Positions 1-12,469 of a stretch of DNA of 64,000 nt are shown piece after piece. The translations under genes were made by a program, and so were the position numbers. This DNA comes from Tetragonia tetragonoides (Eukaryota > Streptophyta > Magnoliopsida > Caryophyllales > Aizoaceae), in contig CM076139.1 in assembly GCA_038025085.1 (NCBI GenBank), forward strand, positions 49,766,807 through 49,830,806, written 5' to 3'. The notes below the pieces were generated by a model, which saw only the letters and a list, made by a program, of their open reading frames with translations, was not told where the DNA came from and did not search any database. Positions within the stretch are counted from its first letter, which is position 1. Each line of letters starts with the position of its first letter.

Positions 1-337
1 AGCTGAATTTGCAGCATGTAAATCAGTTCTCTGTTAACTTTGTATTATGGAAACTTGGCAAGTTAGGCGTGTCAGACAAACAATTTTCTATTCCAGTTCT
101 GCGATTAAGTTTATGTTGTTTGTACTGTTTAGTTTATTCCTTGTGTCATTTTATTATCTTTGTCTCAATTATTCTTGACATAATTGACTAGAAGTGCTTA
201 AGTAGTTATGAGTTGTAATTGTTGTTCCCGAGATAAACTATCCATGATGCTCGCTGGCTGTTGTGTAATAGAAACTCTTGGAGGGACTATGAAGTATACA
301 ATTGATCATTTTTTACTCCAAAAAAAGTAATAAGGTG
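1..337. other. Unassigned left edge
   Basis: No coding region, RNA gene or repeat boundary can be supported here. A 60-codon open frame on the plus strand (9-191) is hydrophobic and low in complexity and has no recognisable motif. The stretch may be flank of a gene outside the window or the continuation of the copia remnant to its right, but no protease or integrase motifs are visible. Confidence 0.3.
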
Positions 338-1205
338 CTATAGCCTTTGACACTCAAAATCTTCTGACCGCGAACAGGAGCTGAGCCCTTCTTTGAGGGA
401 ACTTCTTTGCTTTATGATGCCATCTTGAATATCAATGAATTGCCAACACCTTTCCTTGACACGCCCCTTGACTCCACACCGACTGCAATTGACAACACCA
501 CCCCTACTGTATGCAGCAGTAGTTCCAGAACCATATTCTTGGTTCCCAATACATTTGTTAGTGATTCCTCTTGTTGAAGCATAGAACATGTAGTCTCCTA
601 CTTGCTACATTAGGGGTCTTCAACAAAGTTGACTTCTCTGTGAGTTGTATGTGTCATCTAACTCATGAGGAACTCAAACAGATGTTGTTCCTCAAGTTGC
701 TTTGCCAAAGCTCTTAAGAAAGCACTAAGCTTGGTAGCTATTGCAGTAAATATTAGGTAATTCACTGATCGCCTCAAATTCTTCCCATAAGCTCCTCATT
801 TTTGTGTAATACTCACCAATTGAACAATGAATTTGTTTCACATCATCGGTATCGGTATCTTTATTCAACTTGTATTTCTCAACCCGTTACTGAGAGAAAT
901 TCATTTCTCTAATTGGAGCCAGATTGCATATAGAGAATCGATTTTGAAAATGAATTAGAAACAGATTGGACAATCCAAGCTATTACCATGCTGTTGCAAG
1001 CATCTAACTGATCAGCATGAAGAGGTTCCTCAGGTTTTGCAATGGTCCCTGAGAAATCCTAGCTTCCTGACAGGCTAATCTCGAAAGACCTCCTCCAGGG
1101 TCGATAGTTCTCCTCCCGTTAGTTGGAATTGGATAGCAAGTGAACCACGACCATCCAGGGTGAAGGAAGAGAGGAATGTGCCTGTCTGAGAATGAAACTT
1201 GATGA
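338..1205 (-). mobile_element. Degenerate Ty1/copia gag remnant
   Basis: Read on the minus strand, pieces in changing frames resemble the gag protein of plant Ty1/copia retrotransposons. Near 1165-1180 there is a DHPGM-like start. Near 975-990 comes CNSMVIAWI, and near 790-830 the stretch IGEYYTKMRSLWEEFE. Near 460-490 is a zinc-knuckle-like NCSRCGVKGRVKERCW. The order matches gag from N-terminus to nucleocapsid. Stops and frameshifts separate the pieces, so no functional protein is encoded. Protease, integrase and reverse transcriptase would lie at lower coordinates and are not seen, so the copy is truncated. No LTRs were identified. The assignment is by recalled family motifs. Confidence 0.65.
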
Positions 1206-2290
1206 TTTCTGCCTACTCCTGGCATAGTGTCAAATGGAGAAAGGTAAAAAGAAATGAATCCCTAGTGCGATGAGCTAGATTGTGAGAGGAACAACCATTG
1301 AGAACAGAAAGAATTAGAATGTGTTCAACAATGTGAGCTTGAAAGATTGATGAAAGCAAGTCAATCATTCGAAAGATTGACATTTATTAATTCATAAGAA
1401 TTGAGGAATCTGCACTAGCACTAGCACTTTCATGTTATTAGTTTCTCTAATGTGTTGTGTGTTCAACTCAATTTATGTTCTCAGCAAAGCTATCAGTCAT
1501 CAGTAATTTGGATATAAATGCTTGCTGCAATTGCAACATGGAATTTGTATCACTGCCTTCACATCCTCAATTGATGTAATACGGACGTTATATCGAATTT
1601 GCTTCTTGTGCAAACGTGCTGTTACTTGTCATTTTAGTACAAATTTCACTGTTTTGTTGTTAAGTAAAAGGCCTCAGCGTATTTACTGATCATCACTATA
1701 CAGGGTACAGACTGTCTGCAGGTTACATGAAGGACTAAGCTGTTGGAGTCTTGGAGATATGACAACTTTGAAAGACTGGTGTCCTTTCTTAACATACTTG
1801 ATAATATGAACTCAGTTCGTTTCGAGATTTCAGATGCACATATACAGGTGGCTTTATGTTCCAAGAGCAAGGATTTCAACAGTACAAGCTTTACCAGGGG
1901 TATATAAGCACTGTTTTAGTGGCGACATCAAATCACCTCTGACCAGGCTTCAACTTTTGTTCTCAGCCCTATGTTCTCTGCTTCCTAGGAAAGAGAAAAA
2001 AGGTCAGAACTTTCATTTCTAAATGCAAATCTTTGTATTTCATGACCATTCATTTACAAAGAACTAATCCAATCTGCCCTGCTCATATTTCTTTACAACA
2101 TTTTTTTTTTGCAATTTGTACACAAAATTTCTGTACTCTGTGTCTCATCTCCTCCCTTGTAGTCATGCCCTTGACCACAGCTATAATTGTTTGACGCAAA
2201 CTAGGCATAGGGATGCTTTCATCCAAAAGTTCCCAGCTTGAAAGTTGAAACTAAAAGTATGGAATCTCACTTGAAAACCATATCCTCTTG
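1206..2290. other. Spacer and TBL 3' flank, with one exon-like stretch
   Basis: The right end (about 2050-2290) is probably the 3' UTR and flank of the minus-strand TBL gene, since that gene stops at 2291. Around 1729-1906 on the plus strand an open stretch reads like a real protein tail (LLESWRYDNFERLVSF ... SFTRGI, then stop). I cannot assign it to a family. It could be the last exon of a gene that starts left of the window, or chance. No other structure is evident. Confidence 0.3.
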
Positions 2291-5200
2291 CTATGGGTAG
2301 AAAAGTTTTGCGAAAAGCAGTTCATTCCATGTATCTTGCAAACCTGGCAGACACCAGTGCACGCAATCTGCGTAACTTTTGGGGTTTGCTTGCTGCTCGG
2401 GAGTCAGAGGACTCCACTGCTTCTTGTAAATTTGTGTGTGTGCATCCTTTCGGTAACCTGACAATTGGGTTATGTTGAGAAACGATATGGGCACCTTGGA
2501 TTTTCTGAACTCTTCCTCTATAACCTTCATTACGCTTTTACGGGAATCTGAACCCCAGTAGTCAGGATCTTCTATCATAGTGGTTTGATTGTAACAGTTG
2601 CCACCTGGTTCACCTCCCCAATCTATACTCCTGCCAGAAAGTAACTCAAAATTACATTTCATATATCAAAAGGCATCAATTCAACTGGTTGTCCTCTTAT
2701 GTTCTCTTAAACATGCATTTACTACTTCGCATCTCTAGAATACCCATTTGACAGGTCTACTGTGTGCATCATGGATGTCCAGGTGTAAAATTGGAAGGGG
2801 TCATGAAACATTATCCTTTTTTTCTTTTCTTTTCTTTCTTCTTTTAGCGAATGAAACATTATCTTTTATCAAGATTTTTATCCTCCCCCCAACCCCCAAC
2901 CCAACCTTTTCTTCCTCACTCATACTGATTAGCTGTACTTACTTTCCATGAGTCGGTGACATGCTAGTGAAGAACACTCTTGTGCTCTTTGGGTCCATGT
3001 TTCTCTGAACCCATTTCACCATGCTCCTCATTGCACTTCGGTATGCATCCTCTGTTGATAGCTCCTCAATCTCCTGCACCTCGTCTTTGAAAGATCCTTT
3101 CCTGAAGAAAAACAAGCATACAGTTGATCAGCGAAAATATCCGACAAGAGAAGAGACTCTGGAGCTAAGTGACCCTAAAATATGGGGAGAACAGTACAAG
3201 ATCTTCATCTTGAGGCCAGTCATCCACCAGAGGTAGGTGTTGAAGACCACTATATCAGCACCTTTCCAGGCTTTTCCATGCGTATTTATAGAACCTTTGC
3301 GGACAATTCTATCAGATACCCGGTGGGTAACAGCATTGTCAGAGTTTGATTCAAGCAGGAAAGGCGCCCAGTAGAATTCGATGGTTGCATTGTAATCCTG
3401 TAAGTAATAGCAATCGAAAATTAGAGCTGTTTGCCTAACATAGTAACCGCGTGTAACTAACTTCTGAAGACCAGCCCAGAACATCAGCATTATCAGATAC
3501 AGTAATATATAGTTTTATTTCGATCTTACCTTCAACCGGAAGACTGTTAATGAGTCGTAAGAGCTTTCCATGACCTTGCCTTCTTCGGGAACTAGTCTAT
3601 GGAGAAGACAGATCATGGAAACATACTGGCCCCTATTTAAGGAATCACCAACATATAGCATTCTTTTGCCCCTCAGAGCCTCCAGCATTAAGGTTGCATT
3701 GAATCTGCAATTCCATAGTTGTGTTTATTACCAAATCAACATGATCAAAAAGGCAATATTTCAATGCTAGTGTGCACAGTCTGCACACGCTTAACAACCT
3801 CCTAACCCATTACAATTTTCACATCATATACTCATAACAAAAGGAATGAAACTATTGAGCTTCTAACTTTGTAATTTAAGCATCAAGTTTTGGCTGCGCA
3901 GACTATTGAATGGCATAATTTGTGTTGTTTCTGACTTTCTGTTGCTAAAAATCACATGTATCAGAATTCTGAATGACCATTTTCTGTTGCTGCAATCGCA
4001 AAGTTAAGGCCATACGTAATTAACCCTCTTGCCTTGCCCTAGACAATTGAGCCTATAGTGGTTGAAAGTTGAGATGGTATGCCCCAAAATAAAACAGCTC
4101 TGATCTATTTCCAACAGGGCAAAGAAGAAGAGGAAGATACTTATGTCATATACTAACGTGGTGAAAAGTTACACCACGGGGGTGTTTAGTTTTGAAAATA
4201 TAACATTGCAGCAATTCTCAACATTCGTTGTCGTTGCACTGACCATTAACTTATTTCAAACCGTTGAACTCTGCAACAAAATTACTGACCTAAGCTAAGC
4301 AACTTTATCAGTCTACTAACCCTCAGCAAATCTTCTTAAGTCTGAAACAACTCCAAAAGGACTTGTGTATGAACCAACAAAGAGAACATGCTACATGCTT
4401 GATTCTCTAATTAAAGATAATGTAATCCTAATTGTTACACATAATATCCCGCTATTGGTCGGATTAGATGTAACTCTACTATTGTTCTTCATCTAGTTAT
4501 TGGTCGTTTTTGTTGTTCATCTAGTTGAACTCCTCAAAGAAAGAATAGAGCTATAATAGAATGAATAGCTGATCTAACAAGTACTAAAGATTTTAGCATT
4601 ATTTCGTCAAGCATTGCACTGATCTCAATTCTCAACCAAACGCGTGCAGTTTCTTAAAGTCCTTCTGGCCATGGCCTCATGGGGGCTAAATAATTTATTC
4701 TCCGTACCAGTCAAACAACTATCTTTAGACAAGCTTCTCGTTCTCAAACAAAGCCAGCTGCCATACTACCTTTCTAGTAACAGTTTACAGGTTTGAGAAA
4801 ACAGACCCGAACCAATTGGCTCGATCCAAACCCGACCCGGCTCCAGACATAGCTGACCCGAATTAGACCCAACCCGAAATGTTTTTATACTCGTAGACTC
4901 AAGGAAGGATAATAAGCATATAGACAACAAACCCGAATGTGGACAGAATCGAATAGACCCGACTCGAAACCGACTCGAACAAGTCATGAACCGATTATGA
5001 CCCAATCCTGATCCAAACACCCCGTTTGCCAGGTCTAAGTTTACTACCCCCTGAGAAAAGCCAAACACAGCCCATTACCCACCTCCATATCAGTGGAAAT
5101 CTATAGTAGTAACAACATGAGATATATCCCTTTTTTCGGTAATCTAGAAAAATATCATGAACTTCGCGTATTTTTATAAGATCGTAATAATGCAATTAAA

Positions 5201-7806
5201 AATCGTGATTTATTTTTAAAAAAAAAGATCTTCATAATAATATGTACTTATGTTAAATTTATACTAAAGGGTGGAATTGGCTTATAATCGTACGACGTGA
5301 AGTCATGTGCACTGCAGATCCATAATTCTTTTTCCATATTCTATTGATTCGCCTTTTTAGAAGTACTAATAAACTTTCCAACTCATGTTGATAATAGTAA
5401 TTATTACTGTCTTACTGGAGTATAAATTACGAATCAAGCTAATTTGAGTAGTGAGCTGCTCAAAAAGGCACTCAACGTAATGTTCCTCGAGATTTCATAA
5501 TCACACTATTCACACATGAATCCTTGCCAAGCTTGTCATGGCATTCTTATTGGTGTGCTTAGAGAGGAGAGAGGGTGTGCTAAGGGTGTGCTTAACCAAT
5601 ATTGAGAATTCTTAGGCACACTCTCAAATAAGCACAGTGCTTATTTAAGCACATATGCTTAGAGAAAAATGTTGGGACCACAAAGGGACCTTTTAAGCAT
5701 AATGCATAATAGCAACTCTTGTGAGGGTGATGGAAGCTCATTTGCCTAAACGAGTAGAGAGTCCAACCAACAATTGTCTTTAACTTGCACATTTATTTAC
5801 AAAATGTTCATGAATGGTTTATAACGCAAGACAATCTCACCGTAAGACGACTTTATATTTTGAACTAATAGGGTTAGTTTTAATTGCACTAAAAGGTATC
5901 TCTCTGTCTCAAGTTTATCTTTACATTGGACTTTTTAAGGTCAAAGTTTGTGAACTTTGACTACTTATTTGTGAAAAATTACAAAGTCTTACAATGTGAA
6001 AATAGTATTGCTAGATTCATTTTAAATAGTATTTTTAAAATATTATCTTATTCTAAGTTCTATAATTATGAAATCATAAATATTCATGGTCAAAGTAGTG
6101 TCTTGGAGACCGTAAAAAGTCCAATGTAAAGATAAACCTAGGAGGGAGGGAGTATTATATAAGTGTTACATTTTGAATAGAAAGATTATTTTTTTATTGT
6201 CTGAAACGGTGTTACACAAACTTTTTGATTACTTAACCAATAGTAATCATATTGATGTCTACGAGGCTATCCTAGTGTGACATATCCTCCTACTCCTACC
6301 TAAGAATGAGTAATGAGTTAATGACTAATGAGTTTGGGCTCAAGCTAGGCCGATTTATTAGTTGAGCTCAAAACTCTAGTGAATTTCATTCCTAATAATG
6401 AAATTAGCAAACATAATCTTAGCTCTAATTTTAATCAAATATTTTCTCCGTTTCTCTTTAAATTTCCTTCTTGCTTTTTCACGGTCTTTAATGTGGTATT
6501 TTGACCATCAATATCTATAAAATTATACAAGTAAAATTTATAAAAATTTGATAATTTGAAAATACATTTCCAAAGGAATCTAATGCATATAATTTTAAAT
6601 CGTAACTCATAGTGACTTTTAATATATTTACGGTCAAAGTTTACAAAGTTTCACCTCAAAAAAGCAAGTATGAAGTTTAAAGAGAAACGAAAGGAGTACA
6701 AATTATTATTTTTCGAGTGTACAATAGGTAAACACCGCCCCTGTAACCAAATTTGCTAACTCTAGAATACTCCCATAAGAAACGGCTCATACACACGAGG
6801 AATTATTAGAGGATCCGTTTCCACTCTCACAATTACTCTCATAGTTTGGGGGGTGAATTTGAGTAGAGTTGTTCAAAAGCGGGTCGGGGGGCAGGCTTAA
6901 CATGAATGTTTGGCTCATGAGACGGGTCGATAAGCGGGCTTAGGCAGGGCAAATGAGTCGGGTTTCTATCAAATCACAAAACACACTGTTCAAACCCGCC
7001 CTTTTTCAGAGCCGAACGGGTCGGGCCTACTCAGCTCTAAATCTGAGTGGACTCCACCTATTTTCTCCATTCACACCTGGACACCCCTATCCAAAATCGC
7101 ATTTACCACCCCCCACTAATACAATCCATTACTATTCATTTCCATATCATAAGACTACCAAAAATATACAAATTCCAATATCCTTCCAAAACAAACAAAT
7201 TCTATACCCAAAAAAACAACAACAAAAAAAAAACATTAAGATGAGAGAGAAAGAACTTACTGGGGAAGATCACAACCATGAGGCTGCCAGCGCCAAAACT
7301 GATAATCTCTATCAGGTCGGCCATGTTCTTGACACGTTAACTGTGGCTGAATATAAGGACACTCCCATTCTTCATATATCGGTTTCTTCTCCTTATCTCT
7401 CACCCATTCCCCACTAAATATATCACACCCTTCCACCGCCGTCTCCCCCACCGCAAACGCCATTTTCTCTCTCCTCCTCCCATTTTTACTATCCCCTGCA
7501 CAATAAATTTAAAAAAAAATCCAATTAATCACTCAAAACGACGTCGTATTTGAACCAAACCACCAAACCCATTTTTTGAAATGATTTTTTTTTTAATTAT
7601 TAATTACCGGATTTTGAAGCAGGTTGAAAATGGAGATGTTGATGGTGATTATTGTTAGAATGGGAAAAAGTGCAGGAAAAATCTTGTCCGTATAAAATGG
7701 TGACGAAGATTATGAAGGCGAAGAGAGTGTATACAAATGGAGAGAGACGAGCTTTTCTGACCGTCTGATTCACAGGAGCTAGTGAAGATGAAAGAACAGC
7801 TTTCAT
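2291..7806 (-). CDS. TBL: TBL-family polysaccharide (xylan) O-acetyltransferase
   Basis: Six exons on the minus strand: 7806-7608, 7495-7261, 3704-3530, 3397-3198, 3101-2943 and 2630-2291. All introns are GT-AG, all phases join, and the product is 435 aa, a usual length for the family. Residues about 24-40 form one hydrophobic segment after a basic N-terminus, as in type II Golgi proteins. Residues 89-144 are the PMR5N region ([10 protein letters not shown] ... [11 protein letters not shown]). The catalytic GDSL is at 164-167, and the DxxH motif is D411/H414 in [19 protein letters not shown] proteins acetylate cell-wall polysaccharides in the Golgi. The C-terminus ([11 protein letters not shown] ... 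AKLFYP) fits my memory of the TBL28/29/30 (ESKIMO1) clade, which acetylates xylan. The clade call is inference; the family call is firm. Intron 2 (3705-7260) is about 3.6 kb and holds several MITEs. Confidence 0.93.
4789..5037. mobile_element. MITE remnant with ACCCG-word interior (hAT-like)
   Basis: A 250-bp tract in TBL intron 2 is dense in ACCCGA/CCGACC words. It ends in CCAGGTCTA, the terminus shared by other elements in this window. The left end (caggtttgagaaaac) is a diverged counterpart. The 7-mer agtttac flanks both sides (4782-4788 and 5038-5044), consistent with an imperfect target duplication. No coding potential is seen. Confidence 0.5.
5899..6152. mobile_element. Stowaway-type MITE
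   Basis: About 254 bp with terminal inverted repeats of about 35 bp. The left end contains gtttatctttacattggac and the right end contains its inverse, followed by ctaggagggagggag. Both ends abut TA (5897-5898 and 6153-6154), the target duplication of Tc1/mariner-derived Stowaway MITEs. The subterminal ggtcaaagt words are also inverted. It lies in TBL intron 2. Confidence 0.75.
6442..6696. mobile_element. Second Stowaway-type MITE
   Basis: About 255 bp. The left arm ctccgtttctctttaaa and the right arm tttaaagagaaacgaaaggag are inverted copies, flanked by TA at 6440-6441 and 6697-6698. The inner arms also pair (cttgctttttc against aaaaaagcaag). It lies in TBL intron 2, 0.3 kb from the first Stowaway. 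Confidence 0.7.
6864..7039. mobile_element. TAG...CTA MITE with CGGGTCGG words (hAT-like)
   Basis: A 176-bp element starting tagagttgttc and ending cagctcta. The flanking 8-mers aatttgag (6856-6863) and aatctgag (7040-7047) match at 7 of 8 bases, as expected for an hAT target duplication. The interior is rich in gcgggtcggg and its complement, so much of the element can fold on itself. Confidence 0.65.
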
Positions 7807-7914
7807 TTTTTGATTTTTTTGTTTTGGGTGTTTTTTTTTTTAAATTGGCGGGCGGGTTTGTGGGTTTTGTGAGTGTGGGAGAATTTTGACAGGATGGAAG
7901 TTGTTGGAAATTGG

Positions 7915-7922
7915 AATATATA
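7915..7922 (-). promoter_or_regulatory. Probable TATA box of the TBL gene
   Basis: On the minus strand the sequence reads CTATATATTCC about 110 bp upstream of the TBL start codon at 7806, leaving room for a roughly 80-base leader. Position and sequence fit a plant TATA box; the transcription start is not shown by the sequence. Confidence 0.45.
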
Positions 7923-7966
7923 GTAGTGGGTATAAAGACAGAAGGAATGGGAAAATTATTTTTCAT

Positions 7967-10913
7967 TTTAGGTGGGTCACAAAATTGATAAACTCAAAAT
8001 GGTTTAGTTTTTCTAATTAGCAAGTCTTGTGTCATAACGACTCACAGAAAAATATATTCACTATTTAAAACTGTAGTGGTCACATGAGTCGTAATACTTA
8101 TTCAACTCTTATTTAGCCAAAAATTATGATTGTCTATCAAATAAATAAAATAAAAGTTATGATTGTTTTAAACAAATTTTTGTGTTTAGTATTATTGTCG
8201 TCCTTGATTGTGTACGTTTAAGACAATATTCTTCCGTGTGTATGCACGTTGAAAGAAAAACAAAATAAAATTGCTTCTAGACTCTTGTTAGACTCGGTGT
8301 CTAGCCAAAAATTATGAGTATTGGTCAAATTTGTGTCAACTCCTTGTATTGTTATTTCGCTTTCTTCTCGTTCTTTGTTGGTTAAATAATGGCAATATGC
8401 CAATATCCTCTATGTTCTTTTTCAATTTTTTATTTAAATGATGCAGTTTCATTGAGTTCAGGTTAGTAAAAATAACACGCAAATTTATATTTTTCTACCT
8501 AATATTGTCCCTTTTTCTTGTTCACACAAAAATCAAATTTGAAACTTACTAAAGAATCTTTAGGATTCTTCACTTAAATTGTTATTATTTAAATAAATAA
8601 ATTTATTGTTGATATTCTCATAATCTATCCGGCCAGTTTTGATTCTGGTTTTACACTCCTCCTATTATATTATATTTAGTATCAAAATCTCTTTTCAAAT
8701 TTATCCTTAAATAATATATATAACCTATAAATAAATAGAAAAAATATATCGAAGATAATTTTTTTCCATGTAAAACCGATCATGGAAATTCTCCAAAATA
8801 AGGAGAAGAAAGAGGAGGAGGTTCACTCTTCACTACTTTTAAATTTTTTTTAGGGTAGCATTTTCATTTCTTCTTTGACTCTCTCTTTTATGATGAGAAT
8901 TGAGAGGTGAAGCATATACTTTTATTGATTGTTTATAATATAATTAATCTAACCCTATTGAACAATTTTCAGAAATCGTATCGAACCATTTCACAATGAG
9001 ATAAAAAAAAAAAAAAAAAAAAAAAAAAACAAAAAAAAAAACCTTCTCTATCTTTTTTTTTTCTTTTTTTTTTTTTGATAGGAACTCTTCTCTATCTTGA
9101 GAGTTGAGAGTCTTGAGATAGTTTCACACAAAAATTAGGACGTGAATTTTTTCTCTAATTCGAATAATTGGTTTAGTCCAATGAAGCGAACTGACACGCT
9201 TTATCTTTCACATTTTAATAGTAATTAGTCCACTTCAGTTCATTCCAATTTAGTTTAGTTTAGTGTAAAAGAACATACCCAGCATATACTCACAAATTTT
9301 AGAATATATTTCTAGGGTACATTTTTTTAGGGTCATTTTTTTTTGGGTACTTTATAATTTATAAATATTAATAAAGTTTAAATAAATAAATTTTTAAAAA
9401 AAAAAAAAAAAAAAAAAACATAGTGCTTACTGATCACGAGTCACGACAGAGTAATCATCATCGTCGGTCGCCATAGCCATAGGAGAATAAAACTCCGTCA
9501 CCAACAAAGCATGCATGAAGAACGATATTTAATCCAAAATAGGGATACAGAGGTTGGGATTTCAGCATCATAATTTACATGCATTTTTCTCCATTTTTGT
9601 TAAATAAGATTATACCATAAAAGCTTGACCTACTCGCTAAAGTTTGTCATTAGTTGTTGTGTTCGTTATTATTCGTTGAATAAGATGATTTCATTTTCCT
9701 TACAATTGTACCAGACCTACTTGCTCCCATGTGCAATGTAGGTTAATATGGATGATGGCATCAATGGAGAAATTTTTGTTTCTTTTGGGGGTAATATGGC
9801 TCAGAGCAAGCTTTGTGTGAGACCAACTTATTAAAAAAATAGGGTCACTATTTAGAAATGTAGGAGTCACTTATTATGAGCTCCGACCTATATTTCATTA
9901 AAAAAAGCTATAAGTGACAATCGTCTTACCAAAAGTTACAATAAGACCTTATTAAACAAGTTTTTGTATATAACTTATTAGTATAAAGATAAACTAAGAT
10001 TTTCATGGATATTCAATAAGTAAGATAAATAGGGATTTTAATATGTATGATGATTTGCCAACAATTGCAAAAATGGAGAAACTGCAAAGGGCAAACTAGA
10101 AACTGATAGTTTGCCAACAATCGACATGGAGAAAATACAAACTAGCAATTAATTAGAACTCTGAAGAAATTAAATTACACCAAATACATGGAGAGTAGGT
10201 AATGTTCACTAATGCTAACTCACTTGCTCCCGCCTCCCCCCAATTTTTTTTGGGAGGAGAGGGGGGGGGCGGGGGAGTACATATTTTACCTTTAAATTCG
10301 TATCATCGTATCATACGTGTGATATTTTGGATCCGCCCCTAAACTTGCTTAAATTCGTATGTTTTCAAGTTTTAACCCCGTCGTTATATTTCTGGATCCG
10401 CCACTACTTTTAGATACGTGTGATATTTGTTGTTTGTTTCTCCTAGACCACAGCCCTTGATCTATAAGAATTTTCGCCGTCAAGAAAAATCCATTTTCTC
10501 ATGAAAGAATTTTGTAGCTCAATGAGTAGACGTGGTACAAATGATCATCCTATAGTTAGCTTGGCTTCTAAGGGAAGAGCCGTAAGGAAAGAGGGACAAA
10601 CAATTTCCTCCATCTAATGGATTAATAATGAGAATTTTTTGGGTCCCTTCACTTGAAAGGAATTCATTTAGGTGAAGTTGAACCACTTTTGGGTCAGATA
10701 TCAGCATCATTTGCTTGTCTGGCATCATTTTTCCACTATTCCTGCTCTAGCTATGTTCTCGACATATATATTGTGTACCGGCAACTAACCATGTCGTATC
10801 ATATGGGGCGATCATAAGAGATTTAGTGATGGCAATGGACAAGCTAGCTAGCACGATCTAGACAAAAAGGAATTGGTTGTCCAAATAGGTGGGTGGTCGA
10901 TTTTATGCAACAT
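7967..10913. other. AT-rich intergenic spacer
   Basis: No gene is supported between the TBL promoter and the SINE at 10.9 kb. The spacer holds an A-rich/T-rich tract at 9001-9075 and an A-tract at 9397-9418. A run of G and C at 10230-10280 follows. Fragments near 9810-9950 resemble a dispersed family with AAGACGGTCT-like words seen also near 5830, 25490, 25670 and 39560. Open frames here are short and unrecognised. Confidence 0.5.
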
Positions 10914-10928
10914 TCTTCTCTCTTTGAG

Positions 10929-11117
10929 GTTTTTTTTTTTGTGTGTGTGGCAAAGAGGAACTTTCTTCCTCATTGGGCGTGGCTAAAGGGCACCTCCTAA
11001 CGCACGGCTTCGGATATTTCACAAATTAATTCGTGTAAATGCTCCCCATGAAGTTTGAGCCCATGACCTGGTGTACAAGTTATAACTTGTTTACCAGTGA
11101 GTCAACCACCTCTTGGG
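10929..11117 (-). mobile_element. tRNA-derived SINE with 15-bp target duplication
   Basis: On the minus strand the element begins agacccaagaggtggttgac, contains an A-box-like GGTTGACTCACTGGT and a B-box-like region GGGCTCAAACTTC, and ends in an A-run. It is flanked by a perfect 15-bp direct repeat, tcttctctctttgag (10914-10928 and 11118-11132), the mark of LINE-type integration. It lies just 3' of the ATG27-like gene. Confidence 0.8.
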
Positions 11118-11479
11118 TCTTCTCTCTTTGAGTTAGCATAAAAGTTACTCACGAAATTTCAACCAGTTATATACTTACGTTGGTTATCTAACGAACCCTG
11201 TAGTAGTGCACTAATGGTGTGCTCTTTAGAGATTATCCAGGCCGCTCAATTTAGTGCATGGTGATCTCGCATCAGTTCAATTTAGTGAACATACATTTTG
11301 TGTCAATTACAAGTGGTGTTTAATTCAGTTCAGTGCAATGGAGTTCATCTAAATTTTGTGGTGTTGAATTCAGTCCAGTTTAGCCCTAAAGAACATACCC
11401 AATTACTCCATCTATCCTAAACAAATCTTGTCGTTTGCTTTTTTAAACCAACGACAACATAACTAATCAAAGCACTGCA

Positions 11480-12469
11480 TTACAAATTGGAAATACAGCA
11501 AATACTTGCACTCAGAGAGCAATTCATGAAGAGCAAAATAACCTTCAAGGGAACAGTGATTCATGAAAATACATGTTTCCACTTAATTTATCGACTAAAT
11601 CATACACAACATAACTTAGAATCCACTTCCCCTGTAACCACACATTCTTTGGCCTTCATTGTATGGAAGGTATATTCAAAACATAACTGAAGATCTCGAG
11701 TGCACAGTAAGTCAGTAAATACACAAATTTTGAAACTGAGGTTGTCAACTAGATGGCTTCAATTAGGCAGAATAAGTCCCAATTTTACCGAAAACACAAG
11801 GTTTATGCAGAAGGGTATCATTCAGATCCATGATGGAACAGCGCTTCCACTGGAACAAATTTCAATCCCCTTTTCCCTTCTGTTGAAATATTCCTACAGC
11901 CTAAACTACGTCCCATTTAACGATGGCACATAACTCAACGACAAAGTGAATAAAGGACTGGCCAAAAACAGATAGCCATAAAATATGCTCAATTGCATGG
12001 AGGGAGTACTTGTCTTGAATGACAACAGGTAAAACTTCGAAGTCTTGATCTAAACATAAGTTTAACCAGTTTCGAGTTTTAACAATGCCTTTTATACTCC
12101 ACATCTCCCCATGCACTCCAGCCTAATCATTCAATTTTGATCAATATAGAAATTCACAACATCGTAGCCATTATTCAGAGGAGTCATCTCTTTTAAGAGG
12201 ACAAAACTGATGGAAATGTTCCCTGAAAGCATTCTACATTATGGGAATAAATTGTCAACGTGTTTGATATTGTACAAATGAATTGAATTATAACAGGAAA
12301 ACAAAAAGGTACCTGCTCCACGATGATACAGCAATAGACCCAACAGTATGATTGCATAGCAGCAAAAATATATCAGTTCCTTGCTAGTGACGTATCTCCA
12401 GTTAGCCATCAAAACATCCATCGCGGCAACTATCCATCCACCAAACCAAATTTGAAGAAAGATATGTGC
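11480..12469 (-). other. Probable 3' UTR of the ATG27-like gene
   Basis: The stretch downstream of the ATG27 stop codon has no conserved coding signal but includes a plausible spliced untranslated intron. A donor (GGAGCAG|GTACC on the minus strand, near 12312) is followed by an acceptor (taatgtag|AATGC, near 12238). The far end is not defined by any clear polyadenylation signal, so the left limit is approximate. Confidence 0.4.

Noticed and set aside
10929..11117. A tRNA gene
   Set aside because: The A- and B-box-like motifs belong to a SINE with an A-tail and target duplications. No cloverleaf with a proper acceptor stem can be drawn. The same applies to 31117-31264 and 63483-63612.
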